Numbered from the stretch's first letter, positions 26,262-35,577 are shown. The stretch is 35,923 nucleotides of DNA from Methanomethylicus sp964513415 (GCA_964513415.1 CAZEMX010000012.1:1-35923); one strand, 5' to 3'. Notes: generated by a model not told the origin, from the letters alone. A program made the numbers and translations.

Positions 26262-27893
26262 CTATTTTATATTAAAGTATTTCTCATATTCATAAAGATT
26301 ATCAAAAGGTTTTCCTGTTTTAGGATTTTTTACTTCCTTCCATTTACCATTATTAATAAGAGATATTGCTAAATCTTTATTTCCTTTTCCTACAAGAGTG
26401 CCACTCATAGAATCAATTCCTATATATTGATATAGAGCATTTAATAAATTCTCTGTAGTATTTCTTTCTTTTATATCACTGAGAGATTTTCCAGTTTGAG
26501 CAATACCTCTACCCATACTAACTTTGTCTTGACCAAGTTGAGTAAAGTAAGCATCCTTATCTTGTCTATTAGCAATATCTTGAATACCCCTACCTTGCAT
26601 CTGATAGAGATCTTGTTGATTTTCAAGTGCACTTCTTGAAGATAGAAGATTAATCAATTGAGAAGCGAAGTTATTATATATATCTCTTTCAGATTTATTT
26701 TTGTTTGATTCTATGGCTAAATCTAAAGCTCTTTGAGTATTAATTCCAGTAGCTGAATTTCTTGCTGTTTTTCTTGCAGAAACAGCAGAAGACTCCAAAC
26801 TTTGAAGTTGTGAATCCAATAGTGATTGTGCAATAGCTCTGGCCTGATCATTAGCTCTTAAAGCATCTTCACCAAAACCTTCATAAGGATTGATATTGGG
26901 AGTATCTGTAGCCCTACTTCTCTGAGTATTAAAATAAGGTGCTATGGATTGATATAAATTTCCAGCCATACCAAGAATATCACCTAAAGCTACATTAAAA
27001 TCTACTTCTCCACCATTAGCCATTTTCTGTATATCTTTTTTAGTATTATCTATAATAGATATAATATTCTGTATTTTTCTATCGGCTACATCTTCAGCAT
27101 AGTTGGCAGCTTGTACTCTATTAAGAGTATTTTTTCCTACACCATCTCCTTTATCTGATAGCTTTTGAAATTTAGACTCCTTTCTTTCTCTTGCCTTTTT
27201 TCTTTCTGCCATAGTCTTGTCTCCTACTTTAATCCTATCTGAGTATATTTCAGTTCCAGGCTGCAACAATGTTTTTATTCCACCATTGTTATGATCTGGA
27301 CCTACAAAGTCTAATATATTACCAAAAGGAGTTTCGGCTACTTCTCCACCTTCAACTTCTACTGGTACTTCACCACCTAAAGCTTTTTTATTCCATTTTC
27401 TGGCATTTTCAGCAAAGATTGCTCTTTTCCTTATTTTAGGATTAGGACTTCTTTTACCTCTAGCTATACATGCAGCAGTAACCTTTCCGCCACAATACTC
27501 TGTAAATTTCCCTCTATTTTCTGGCTTTATATGTATAGTACCACCATTAGCAGCTTTAATTGGATTTGTTATGTTTAAGTTTTTAATTCTCTCCATTATA
27601 GAATTATCTGTATCTAATAAACCTGGTTCTATAGGGGATATATTTGAAAATGTATCACTATAACCCTTACTTCCTGAATTTTTAGTTCCTGCATTAAGTA
27701 GCATATCTCCAGCAGTTCCCATTAGAGCTGAAGCTATACTTAATCCCACTACTAATGGATCTTGAGATGCCTCATAAGCAGCCTGTGCCATCATGATATC
27801 ATTCTTGGTTAACTCTGTGGAGGGATTCTCTACATAAGTATTAATCTTACCCCCAGTAGTAAACTTCCTAATTTTATTATTACACTTCTTCAT
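26262..27893 (-). CDS. Conserved structural or cargo protein (543 aa)
   Basis: Starts with a basic N-terminus (MKKCNNKIRKFTTGGK). A short alanine/leucine/glycine-rich stretch (VVGLSIASALMGTAGDML) lies near residues 48-66. Residues of about 115-167 hold a basic, cysteine-containing block (GGTIHIKPENRGKFTE; RKRAIFAENARKW). Residues of about 176-240 follow the pattern VEVEGGEV, then HNNGGI, GTEIYSDRIKV and KTMAERKKARE. I recall both blocks as recurring together in virion-module proteins of Bacteroidota phages. The C-terminal half is glutamine- and alanine-rich helix. It follows the muzzle gene (30-bp gap) and precedes the cargo genes, the position of a first cargo protein in crAss-like phages. 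No enzyme motif is evident. Confidence 0.65.
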   Translation of the reverse strand: MKKCNNKIRKFTTGGKINTYVENPSTELTKNDIMMAQAAYEASQDPLVVGLSIASALMGTAGDMLLNAGTKNSGSKGYSDTFSNISPIEPGLLDTDNSIMERIKNLNITNPIKAANGGTIHIKPENRGKFTEYCGGKVTAACIARGKRSPNPKIRKRAIFAENARKWNKKALGGEVPVEVEGGEVAETPFGNILDFVGPDHNNGGIKTLLQPGTEIYSDRIKVGDKTMAERKKARERKESKFQKLSDKGDGVGKNTLNRVQAANYAEDVADRKIQNIISIIDNTKKDIQKMANGGEVDFNVALGDILGMAGNLYQSIAPYFNTQRSRATDTPNINPYEGFGEDALRANDQARAIAQSLLDSQLQSLESSAVSARKTARNSATGINTQRALDLAIESNKNKSERDIYNNFASQLINLLSSRSALENQQDLYQMQGRGIQDIANRQDKDAYFTQLGQDKVSMGRGIAQTGKSLSDIKERNTTENLLNALYQYIGIDSMSGTLVGKGNKDLAISLINNGKWKEVKNPKTGKPFDNLYEYEKYFNIK

Positions 27894-27923
27894 AATTTTC
27901 TTTAGCTTTTATAAGATTAATAT

Positions 27924-30900
27924 TTATCTTAGAGAAATAGTTTCATCATTTACTGTAAAATTAGTAATAAGTTTTATATCAGCAAATTTATTAAATATAA
28001 ACCTTACTACCAAATACTTATCCCTAAAACTTTCAATTTGAGTCCAATCTTTATTAAAATCTATGATGGCATTATTTAACTTCTTATCAATAAAATATTC
28101 ATCTTGAAGTTCTTTTATATCAGAGATAAACATTGGTGCATTCTTAACAGATACCATATCTCTTAATTCATTAAGACTCCAATTTCTTTCATTTCTATCA
28201 GCTATGATATTTTGAAGATTAGTATTTTGTACCTGATTAAATATGAAGTCTGGAGACTCTTTATCTTTTACTATTATATTAAGGACACCAGTACATTGTC
28301 TTGAATTATATGCAATCAATTGATTAAAGAAATTCCTGTCTATGTCGTAGAATGTTTTTGAAATTGGGTCATATTTCTTTGACTCTAATTGTAACATTAT
28401 CGTATCAAAGAGTTTATTAGAGAGTACATTATCTGTAAGTACATATTCTATAATAAATGGCTTGAGTTCCCCATAGTATGTTTGATAGTTTCCAAGAACA
28501 TTGTGCCGCCATATATTATTATTGCCATTTACCCAGGAAAAGTACCATTGAGTTGTCTGTATATAGAAGTTTGGCATAAATGAATGCCAACTTCCCCAAG
28601 CATTCTTTTTTAAGTTAAAACTGATAGTCCAGGAATTATCCTCACCTGTAGGAAGCTTATCCTTCTTTGTAAAGAATATTAAATCCTTCTTGCTGTCATA
28701 TACGGAGATAAATCCAGCACCATTAGGATTTGAAGGATTATCCTTATATAGAGTATCTGATAAGATAGGAATATGATTATAAAACCAATAGTAATTTCCT
28801 AACTGAGAAATATTCTTTACTTGATTTCCATCAAATTGACAAATACAATTTTGGTTTTCAGATACAAAGAAATAACCATAAGGTGTTTTTAATCTTGACC
28901 CTTTGTGTACAGTTCCATAAGAGTTACCAGTTTCATCATCAATTAATTTCTGAGGAGGAATAGAAAAATAACTTCCTGTACCTATAAAAGATACAATTTC
29001 ATCTGTAATCCTTTCCTGATAATTCTTAGGGAGTTTCCAAATAGCTTCTTCAGTATGAATAAATAAATTATTTTGAATCTTGAAAATATTAGTAATTTCC
29101 CCAGTTTCACCATTTATATCCCTATAATTATTAGGTAGAAAGACTCTGTAATTGTCCACATTTTCTTCTTGGAAACTCTGTTCTGAATAATGAATTCTAT
29201 GAGGAAATGTTTCTATACAGTCAGAGCAACAATCATATTCCAGACCTAAATGGAAAAAAGGTTTCTCTCTTTCTCTTCTCATGAAGTCCTTATTTACTTC
29301 ATAATATTCTGCTGTTGAATAACCTTGATAAAGTCTTCCACCACCAGATTCAGGGTCAAGTACTGAAAGTTTTTCAATAGCTCTTCTTCTAAAATAAGGA
29401 TTAGATGCATTCCATCCTAAGAATGTTTCATTCTCACAAACGTTTTTCTTAGGAGTCATGAAATCAAAAGGAGCAGGTATAAAGTCAGGTAAACCTACTG
29501 TGTTACCTTGTCTTAATCCTATATTAACTTGAGATTCAAACCATATACCATTTATAATCTCATTATACCATTGTATTTCATCATCTCTCATTTCTACTGG
29601 ATTAGTTGGAGAGTTATTTATAAATAAAGTCCTTGCAGTAGAGTCCTGTACAGTAACTCTTAAACCTTCTTCATATTTCTCTTCATACACCCTATTTACA
29701 TTCTCCCCTTTTATACCACTTGAAATAAAACTTACACCAGCAGCTGCCCCCATTAATCCTACACCAACTCCTACCAAAGTAAGAGAGCCACCTCCAGTAA
29801 ATACAGCACCTATAAGTCCACCTAGTATCATTAGACCACCTGCTATAAACTTCCAGGTTTGACTTTTTGTCTTTCTTTTTTTGAGTTTTATATCATGAAA
29901 GAAACTATTATTAAATGTTAGAGGGGAAATATAGGCATCTCCATTAAAGATATTCTCAGTACTTGTATTACTTATAGGCCTTACATTGTCTTGTTCTGAA
30001 TAATAAGGCAGATATCTAAAGTTATTATAAGGATCTAATAAAGGTCTCTTCATATAAAAATATGGAGTACCTCTAAGGGTTTTCATATGTACAGATAGGA
30101 AATCTTGTGAAGGATTTACTTGATCTTGAAGCTCAGAATCAATAAGTAATATATCTGCAAAATCTGTTACATTTTCACGGCTACCTTCTATAGATCTTGT
30201 AATAATTTTAGGAATTGTAATCATTCTTCCTGGATTATCTATAGTAAAAGGTGAAGTAGAATTCCCTTCTAACTCTATAATACCAACCCTATTATCACTT
30301 GATACATTAAATATATCAATGTTTCTATTGTCTGCCGATACACTTTTACTTGAAAGAGAATCCAGATAAAATATACTTCTTATATTAGAAGTAAATAAGC
30401 TTGCTCCAAAGGAGGATTGTTCCTTAAATTCCGTATCTCTAAATCTTGTAACAGTATGTAGAGTTAACCCATCACTATCCTTCTCACTACCTTTATGATA
30501 AGCTGGATCATAGCTTGTTCCAGGATAAGTATCCTCTATAAAATTCTCTATAAGTCTATCCCCTGCAATAACTTTTCTTCCATTAGTTGTAGGGATAACA
30601 CCATAATCTAATTTTGTGAATTCCCCTCCATTAATAAATTCTATATTATTTTGACTGTATTCTCTCTTATTAAAAAGAAACTCAGGATTTACAAAAGCAT
30701 ATTTATCTGTTCTTAAATTAAAATCTACAGCTTTAACTACATCAGATAAGTTAGGGATAGAATGTGAGTAGGATAGAAAGTTTTCATATTCTGATATAGG
30801 GAACAATATACCACTATCAAGTATAGTCTTATTTTCCTCATCTCTCTCATTTCTGACTATTTTATAACCTATGATTTCATTATCCCCTGTAAAACTAGGT

Positions 30901-32495
30901 ACAGTTATATTTGAGAATTTAATACCTAGTATGTTTGCAGTATAAAAAGTCTTGGTAGAAGTTCCTATAGTTATGGTTTCTTCTTTTACAAAGCCTATAC
31001 CTGGAAGTCCTGTAGTAGGATTAATAGCTTCTGACCTTGTAGGAAATCTATGATGTCTTATATGAGTACCATTTAAATTATTATTCAAATAATCTTTACC
31101 CCAATAGTCTCCATCATCGCAGTTACTTGAATCTGTATAAATACTTTCCATAATATTATCAGAAGCCATATTAGAAACGTTAGTAGAATCTAATGGAGAT
31201 TTTCCTGGTATATGATAAACAGGAGAATAAGAACCATCTTTGAAATAATACACAATACCAAAAGAATAAATTTCTCCTGGCATATAACCTACTTTCTTTA
31301 AGTTTACTAATGGGTCTTTACTACTAGATTCTTGAATAGACTCTCCTTCTTCAATAGAAGCTTCTGTTTCTGCTATTTGATTTAAAATAACTTTTTCTAC
31401 AACATATCTGGAAATAATCTTGGATGCGTATCTCTGTAAATCACAGAAATTTACTCGTTTACCTTTAACATTTCCTAGTAGTAGCCTATTCTCAATTTGT
31501 TCTATAGACTGTGCTGTGGATATTATATTGGTAAATTGTGATATTTCTTCTATAGTAATTATCTCACCATTATTACTATCAAATATATATTTTACAATTT
31601 TTGTAGACATAGGTTCTGAAGCCGTAATTTTATTTACTAATCCTGTACCATTAGTAGCTTCTATAAGACCTAGTCTGTAAAATGTAAAATTAGTATCAAG
31701 ATCTGAAAGATTTACTTCAATAGCTTTTCCTGTAGATTCTCCCCAATCTTGATAACTATTCTTTATGTTAGAAGAACCTCTTATTTCTCTATAAGCTCTA
31801 TCTAGAGAGTCATGATATATATTTATAGTATCAGAGGCTATTATCCACTCTGTAGGATTAAGGTCAGAATCAAGATATTGTATTGCAACATTGTAACTTC
31901 CAGCTTTTAAAGAACCTGCTTCAAGAACATTTATCTTCTCAAATTTAGGAATTTTTTCCCATCTCTTAAAAAGAGAGAAGCTACTTATATTCCATTCTTT
32001 TTGTCCTTGTGTATTAAGACGCTGATAGTCTTCTAATTTATTGAAGACAAAATGTCTAACTGGGTTGAGGTTGTCTGTCCAATATATAGTATAATCACAA
32101 CCTCTTCTAAGTCTGTATATGGCATCTATCTGATTGGTAATTCTAAATCCAAGTTTTGTTTCTTGTAGAGCATCATTTACATATGTTACATATTCTCCTG
32201 TATCTTTATATATTCCAATCTCAGAAGTATCATTAGGACCAACAAGGAAGATTGCTGTTTCTCCATTACCTATAAATACTTTACCTATAGGTATATATCC
32301 GTTAGGGAAAGCTCCAGCTTCAATATTAGATTCAAGGTTGGTAGGGAACATCATATCTCCTACTTCAGTTTCATCTACACAGTTAAGAGCAAACCTGAGG
32401 GTATTCTCAGGTTGAGCTTGTGGAGAATTATCTGTATGTAATCCTTTTCCAAACTGCTTAACTTCTTTTGAATTTATTCCATTACCATCTACCAT
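27924..32495 (-). CDS. Tail muzzle / tail stabilisation protein (1523 aa)
   Basis: Predicted to form the far end of the short tail and close the DNA channel, like P22 gp10. The N-terminus (EVKQFGKGLHTDNSPQAQPE, then LRFALNCVDE) and the following beta-rich repeats, with IYRLRRGCDYTIYWTDN, match the tail stabilisation protein of crAss-like phages as I recall it. Most of the chain is beta-rich with many aromatic residues, such as NAWGSWHSFMPNFY late in the protein. About residues 880-925 are an unusual glycine-rich hydrophobic stretch (FIAGGLMILGGLIGAVFTGG) interrupting this. It overlaps the gp4-like gene by 14 bp and lies directly after it, the expected gene order. Its size is in the range of crAss-like muzzle proteins. 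Confidence 0.8.
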   Translation of the reverse strand: MVDGNGINSKEVKQFGKGLHTDNSPQAQPENTLRFALNCVDETEVGDMMFPTNLESNIEAGAFPNGYIPIGKVFIGNGETAIFLVGPNDTSEIGIYKDTGEYVTYVNDALQETKLGFRITNQIDAIYRLRRGCDYTIYWTDNLNPVRHFVFNKLEDYQRLNTQGQKEWNISSFSLFKRWEKIPKFEKINVLEAGSLKAGSYNVAIQYLDSDLNPTEWIIASDTINIYHDSLDRAYREIRGSSNIKNSYQDWGESTGKAIEVNLSDLDTNFTFYRLGLIEATNGTGLVNKITASEPMSTKIVKYIFDSNNGEIITIEEISQFTNIISTAQSIEQIENRLLLGNVKGKRVNFCDLQRYASKIISRYVVEKVILNQIAETEASIEEGESIQESSSKDPLVNLKKVGYMPGEIYSFGIVYYFKDGSYSPVYHIPGKSPLDSTNVSNMASDNIMESIYTDSSNCDDGDYWGKDYLNNNLNGTHIRHHRFPTRSEAINPTTGLPGIGFVKEETITIGTSTKTFYTANILGIKFSNITVPSFTGDNEIIGYKIVRNERDEENKTILDSGILFPISEYENFLSYSHSIPNLSDVVKAVDFNLRTDKYAFVNPEFLFNKREYSQNNIEFINGGEFTKLDYGVIPTTNGRKVIAGDRLIENFIEDTYPGTSYDPAYHKGSEKDSDGLTLHTVTRFRDTEFKEQSSFGASLFTSNIRSIFYLDSLSSKSVSADNRNIDIFNVSSDNRVGIIELEGNSTSPFTIDNPGRMITIPKIITRSIEGSRENVTDFADILLIDSELQDQVNPSQDFLSVHMKTLRGTPYFYMKRPLLDPYNNFRYLPYYSEQDNVRPISNTSTENIFNGDAYISPLTFNNSFFHDIKLKKRKTKSQTWKFIAGGLMILGGLIGAVFTGGGSLTLVGVGVGLMGAAAGVSFISSGIKGENVNRVYEEKYEEGLRVTVQDSTARTLFINNSPTNPVEMRDDEIQWYNEIINGIWFESQVNIGLRQGNTVGLPDFIPAPFDFMTPKKNVCENETFLGWNASNPYFRRRAIEKLSVLDPESGGGRLYQGYSTAEYYEVNKDFMRREREKPFFHLGLEYDCCSDCIETFPHRIHYSEQSFQEENVDNYRVFLPNNYRDINGETGEITNIFKIQNNLFIHTEEAIWKLPKNYQERITDEIVSFIGTGSYFSIPPQKLIDDETGNSYGTVHKGSRLKTPYGYFFVSENQNCICQFDGNQVKNISQLGNYYWFYNHIPILSDTLYKDNPSNPNGAGFISVYDSKKDLIFFTKKDKLPTGEDNSWTISFNLKKNAWGSWHSFMPNFYIQTTQWYFSWVNGNNNIWRHNVLGNYQTYYGELKPFIIEYVLTDNVLSNKLFDTIMLQLESKKYDPISKTFYDIDRNFFNQLIAYNSRQCTGVLNIIVKDKESPDFIFNQVQNTNLQNIIADRNERNWSLNELRDMVSVKNAPMFISDIKELQDEYFIDKKLNNAIIDFNKDWTQIESFRDKYLVVRFIFNKFADIKLITNFTVNDETISLR

Positions 32496-33468
32496 ATCTG
32501 TTAAAGCTATATTTCCTTCTCATGTCAGGATTATTAAATAATCTATCTTCTTCTCTACCAAGTTTTCCAAAATAACCATAATACTTTCTTGTTCTTGGTA
32601 TAAGGTATAAACTATTCTCCATAAGATTTTGATACTGATCAATACCACTAGGCATCTTAGCATAATTAAGAGCTTGTCTTACATATTTATTCCATTTAGC
32701 TTCAGCATCTTGAGCTTCAGCTGCAAAGCCCTCTCTTCCATTCCATCTTAATCTTTCAGCCATCTTCCATTTAATATAGTAAGTAATAGCTGTAATAAAT
32801 CTTATATCATCTGGAATTAATGGATAACCAGTAGTATCATCTAATGCTGTTCTAAGATAAGAGAGTGCAATAAAGCCCTCTTTAAAGCTAAATCTTAATA
32901 CAAGATTTGGAAAACTACCAGCAATAGTATATTCATCAGTAGAATTATTATAAATACCACTTGGATATTCTTTATTGAGTTCTGCTACAAGAGAGCCTAT
33001 AAAGCTATGATTTGCAAGTCTTACAGGAGTAAATCTTTCTCTGTAATATCCAGAACCTGACCATGCTGCATACTCATACCTGAGATCAAAATAAGGTCTA
33101 TAATAAGCCAATTCTGCCTCACCTACAAGATTACCTTGACAATCTACTATTATAGGTACAGAAGATGAAGGTTCTTCCATAGTCTCTACAACATCGGCAG
33201 CAGTAGTTCCTGATTCCTTATCCAAAGGTGTCCATTCATTATCTCTTGCTATTTGTATAACACCTTGAAATCCACAAGGTAAATCAGCTTGATAATTCTC
33301 TACCTCTATGAATGCAACAGCTTCCTCCTGTATTTCAGGAATTTTCATAAAGCCTAAAACCTCAGCTGTCCATTCAACTATATCTGCTTCTGAGATATCT
33401 GTTTCTCTTAAATCCCTTTGAAATTTAGAGAAGATTGTTTCTATTGAAGTATATTGTAAATTTCTCAT
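32482..33468 (-). CDS. P22 gp4-like tail connector (ring / tail tubular) protein
   Basis: A 328-aa soluble protein. The N-terminal helices contain ETDISEADIVEWTAEVLGFM, then a beta region (VENYQADLPCGFQGVIQIARDN) and later a helical part with DIRFITAITYYIKWKMAERLRW. This is the pattern of the P22 gp4-like connector of crAss-like phages, which sits beneath the portal and joins it to the tail. The C-terminus is basic and aromatic (RRKYSFNRYGRW). ATGA overlap with the gene before it and 14-bp overlap with the muzzle gene after it support a shared role in tail assembly. No catalytic motif was seen; P22 gp4 itself can cut cell-wall glycan, but such activity cannot be inferred here. Confidence 0.75.
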   Translation of the reverse strand: MRNLQYTSIETIFSKFQRDLRETDISEADIVEWTAEVLGFMKIPEIQEEAVAFIEVENYQADLPCGFQGVIQIARDNEWTPLDKESGTTAADVVETMEEPSSSVPIIVDCQGNLVGEAELAYYRPYFDLRYEYAAWSGSGYYRERFTPVRLANHSFIGSLVAELNKEYPSGIYNNSTDEYTIAGSFPNLVLRFSFKEGFIALSYLRTALDDTTGYPLIPDDIRFITAITYYIKWKMAERLRWNGREGFAAEAQDAEAKWNKYVRQALNYAKMPSGIDQYQNLMENSLYLIPRTRKYYGYFGKLGREEDRLFNNPDMRRKYSFNRYGRW

Positions 33469-33941
33469 TGTTTTACCTCATATTCTTGACCATTTAAAAT
33501 AGCTTTATATAAATTTCTTTTATTTTCTCTGGTCATCTTTAGAACATAGTAGAGTTTATTCTTCATTACCATATTCCTTAATCCCCAGTTAAATTTATAT
33601 CTTATACCATCAGTATGTTCATTAGTATTATAAACTATCTGTCTTTTTTCCTTGCACTCAGGACACTTCTCATAAAGTTCTTTTGTTTTCTTCCAGTTAG
33701 GTGATAATCCTTTTATCTCTCCATTCTCTCCAACAGTAATCTTACTTCTTAATCCAATAACTTCTATAACACCTGTTTTAAAAGGTAAATGAACAGTATC
33801 ACTATTATAGATAACTCTTTTCATTATATACTTAAGGAATGCACCTGCAATCTTTACGTAATCAGATCTACTTATAGTAGTATCCTTAAATCTCTCTCTA
33901 AAAAGAGTATAACTGTCAGTAAGATTTTTATGCTGTCTCAT
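33465..33941 (-). CDS. Conserved structural-module protein with a CPEC motif (158 aa)
   Basis: A basic 158-aa protein. The N-terminal half has the conserved-looking LFRERFKDTTISRSDYVKI and KRVIYNSDTVHLPFKTGVIEV. A single CPEC (Cys93, Cys96) precedes a basic stretch with GIRYKFNWGLRN and an ending rich in K, R and N. I associate this pattern with an unnamed conserved protein of the crAss-like tail block but have no certain function for it. The basic charge would suit nucleic-acid contact or packing against DNA in the connector. Its start overlaps the stop of the upstream gene by one base and its stop overlaps the gp4-like gene (ATGA). Confidence 0.65.
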   Translation of the reverse strand: MRQHKNLTDSYTLFRERFKDTTISRSDYVKIAGAFLKYIMKRVIYNSDTVHLPFKTGVIEVIGLRSKITVGENGEIKGLSPNWKKTKELYEKCPECKEKRQIVYNTNEHTDGIRYKFNWGLRNMVMKNKLYYVLKMTRENKRNLYKAILNGQEYEVKQ

Positions 33942-34639
33942 TATCTTTGTGATATTACTGTTGGATTATCTCTTGTATCATTAGTTTGATCTTTTATATT
34001 TTGTTTGAAATAGTCTATAAGTTCTTTAACTATAAATTCTATAGCTACATCAACCATATCTCCATCCATAGGAAATTCAATATCAAAGATATCCATACAA
34101 TCTACAGTCTCTGAAGGACAATATGAGATAAATTCTGAAGCTTTTACTGGATCTTCAAATAAAGCTCTCATCTGTAAGAGTTTAGGTACATCTTTACCAT
34201 AAGCATAAAGGTACTCATCACTGATAATATATCTTCTTTTTAAAGCTGTATACTTATTACCATTAATATGAAGCAACTCAGATTTGGTAGTAAAATCAAA
34301 TTTATCACTACCATCAATTGTCATTACATAATCTATAAGATTCCTATTATAATCTGTAAGTACTCTGGGAATTTTATACTTACTTCTCTTTACAGTACAA
34401 GCAGTTGGAGGAGCACAAGGACAATCATGCTCAGAAACTTCCATCATTTCAATACAGGGTATTACCTGATAACTCCAATCACTTATCTTTTGTTTCTGTT
34501 TAGATTTTTGGGATAAAAGTCTTGTTCTTACTGTAAGAAGTTTATTATAGATATGTCTTGCAGATAATCTACTGTCATCACTTTGAACTCCTTTAGAGTA
34601 AAGAGACTGAACACGTTGTATAATTTCAAATAATTTCAT
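33941..34639 (-). CDS. Conserved structural-module protein with a Cys cluster (232 aa)
   Basis: A 232-aa protein with no membrane segment. The N-terminal helices (FEIIQRVQSLYSKG; ARHIYNKLLTVRTRLLSQK) are followed by IPCIEMMEV and a cysteine cluster (Cys73, Cys75, Cys81 in DCPCAPPTACTVKRSKYKIP), a beta region (KFDFTTKSELLHINGNKY; RYIISDEYLYAYG) and a C-terminal helix (VAIEFIVKELIDYFKQ). I recall this arrangement from a structural protein shared by several groups of Bacteroides podoviruses, located between portal and tail genes. It is a candidate ring or connector component. ATGA overlap with the nuclease gene upstream. The role is inferred from context. Confidence 0.65.
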   Translation of the reverse strand: MKLFEIIQRVQSLYSKGVQSDDSRLSARHIYNKLLTVRTRLLSQKSKQKQKISDWSYQVIPCIEMMEVSEHDCPCAPPTACTVKRSKYKIPRVLTDYNRNLIDYVMTIDGSDKFDFTTKSELLHINGNKYTALKRRYIISDEYLYAYGKDVPKLLQMRALFEDPVKASEFISYCPSETVDCMDIFDIEFPMDGDMVDVAIEFIVKELIDYFKQNIKDQTNDTRDNPTVISQR

Positions 34640-35331
34640 GTTCTTAATATATTTGTAAAATCTTCTGTATCATATAAAATGTACTCACCATTAGGTCTTA
34701 GCCAAATTAACTTCCTATAGGATACCTCTATAGATTCTATCTGTTCCAGTAATATCTGATAATAAGACAACTGTAGTTGATACTTATTATAGGGACAATC
34801 TAATAGATGAGAGAAAGGTCCTAACATTTTTTGATCTTTGTAATTCTTAAAGAGGTCCATATTAGTCTTATAATCAATAATTATATATTTTCCTGTAAGA
34901 GTATTATATAATATTGCATCAGCAGTACCAGCATATAATTGTTCCTTATGGTACATTCTAGCTTCAGTTAATATTGGAGTCACATAAGGAGGGAGATCAT
35001 TCCAAAATTTCATTATAGCTATATCAAAAGGAGATTGAGGTCTAAGATCTCTATTGAAAGGATATAACTCACCAAATAAGTGAGCTTTCTTACCTTTAAT
35101 AATTGAGCTATCTTTTTTATAATCCCAATCTTTAAGAACTTCTTCCTGACTAAGACCTGTTCTTATAGAAGTATCAAGACTTTTTTGATATCTATTAAAA
35201 GACTTACAGAAGTTTTTTATTAAATTTGAAACAGAGTGCTCTATAGGAACTCCATTAACATGATAAAGATGACCCTCTTCCTCAAAGGTAAGATCCTTAA
35301 AAAAATCTATTATATCACTTGCAGTTTTCAT
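34636..35331 (-). CDS. PD-(D/E)XK superfamily nuclease
   Basis: A 231-aa protein with the core of a RecB/Cas4-like PD-(D/E)XK nuclease: a glutamate in LTEARMY (about residue 121), GTADAILYN (catalytic Asp near 136) and YIIIDYKTN (Asp/Glu-x-Lys motif near 150-157), then a helix with YQLQLSYYQILLEQ, the usual QxxxY motif. The N-terminal third has the family's VNGVPIEHSVSNLI and a KKAHLFGELYP stretch. It would cut DNA with bound divalent metal. crAss-like phages carry such a nuclease next to tail genes; its role there is not settled and could be genome processing or host DNA breakdown. Start at 35331 follows a 69-bp gap, the first gene of the tightly packed late block. Confidence 0.85.
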   Translation of the reverse strand: MKTASDIIDFFKDLTFEEEGHLYHVNGVPIEHSVSNLIKNFCKSFNRYQKSLDTSIRTGLSQEEVLKDWDYKKDSSIIKGKKAHLFGELYPFNRDLRPQSPFDIAIMKFWNDLPPYVTPILTEARMYHKEQLYAGTADAILYNTLTGKYIIIDYKTNMDLFKNYKDQKMLGPFSHLLDCPYNKYQLQLSYYQILLEQIESIEVSYRKLIWLRPNGEYILYDTEDFTNILRT

Positions 35332-35335
35332 AATA

Positions 35336-35343
35336 CAAATATA
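35336..35343 (-). promoter_or_regulatory. Possible Bacteroidota-type -7 promoter element
   Basis: Within the 69-bp gap before the nuclease gene, the minus strand reads TATATTTG, matching the -7 consensus TAnnTTTG of Bacteroidota housekeeping promoters. No clear -33 TTTG element is visible at the expected distance. If used, transcription would start almost at the ATG (35331), giving a leaderless message. In such AT-rich DNA the match may be chance. Confidence 0.2.
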
Positions 35344-35400
35344 AATATAATTTTCTGATTTTAGTAAAACTAAACTAATGAATTATTTTATACTGTAGCT

Positions 35401-35577
35401 TCATAGTCTTTTTCTTAAATCGATTATCCTATTATCAATTTCTATTTTGGCAATATCTTCCATCTCTGGTCTGTCTTTTCCTTTACGTTCAGCTTCATAA
35501 AAGAAAAATAGCCATGCCTGCGTTTTATTTTCAGTGATATGATATTCGCCTGTTAATGTGTTTCTGTAAACTGTCAT
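35401..35577 (-). CDS. Small hypothetical protein (58 aa)
   Basis: From ATG at 35577 a 58-codon frame reads MTVYRNTLTGEYHITENKTQ, then AWLFFFYEAERKGKDRPEME, ending DLRKRL and TGA at 35401-35403. It is charged, probably a strand followed by helices, with no membrane segment. Its ATG overlaps the stop of the 23-aa frame upstream (ATGA). Base composition is richer in G and C than in the late block. I do not recognise it. Its coupling and direction make it a likely real gene next to the 78-aa gene. Confidence 0.6.
   Translation of the reverse strand: MTVYRNTLTGEYHITENKTQAWLFFFYEAERKGKDRPEMEDIAKIEIDNRIIDLRKRL

Noticed and set aside
4380..35331. Stop-codon reassignment (TAG or TGA read as an amino acid), known in some crAss-like phages
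   Set aside because: The large genes are open under the standard code and TGA ends several of them. No late gene here ends in TAG, but with so few genes this is not evidence, and no in-frame TAG needs explaining.
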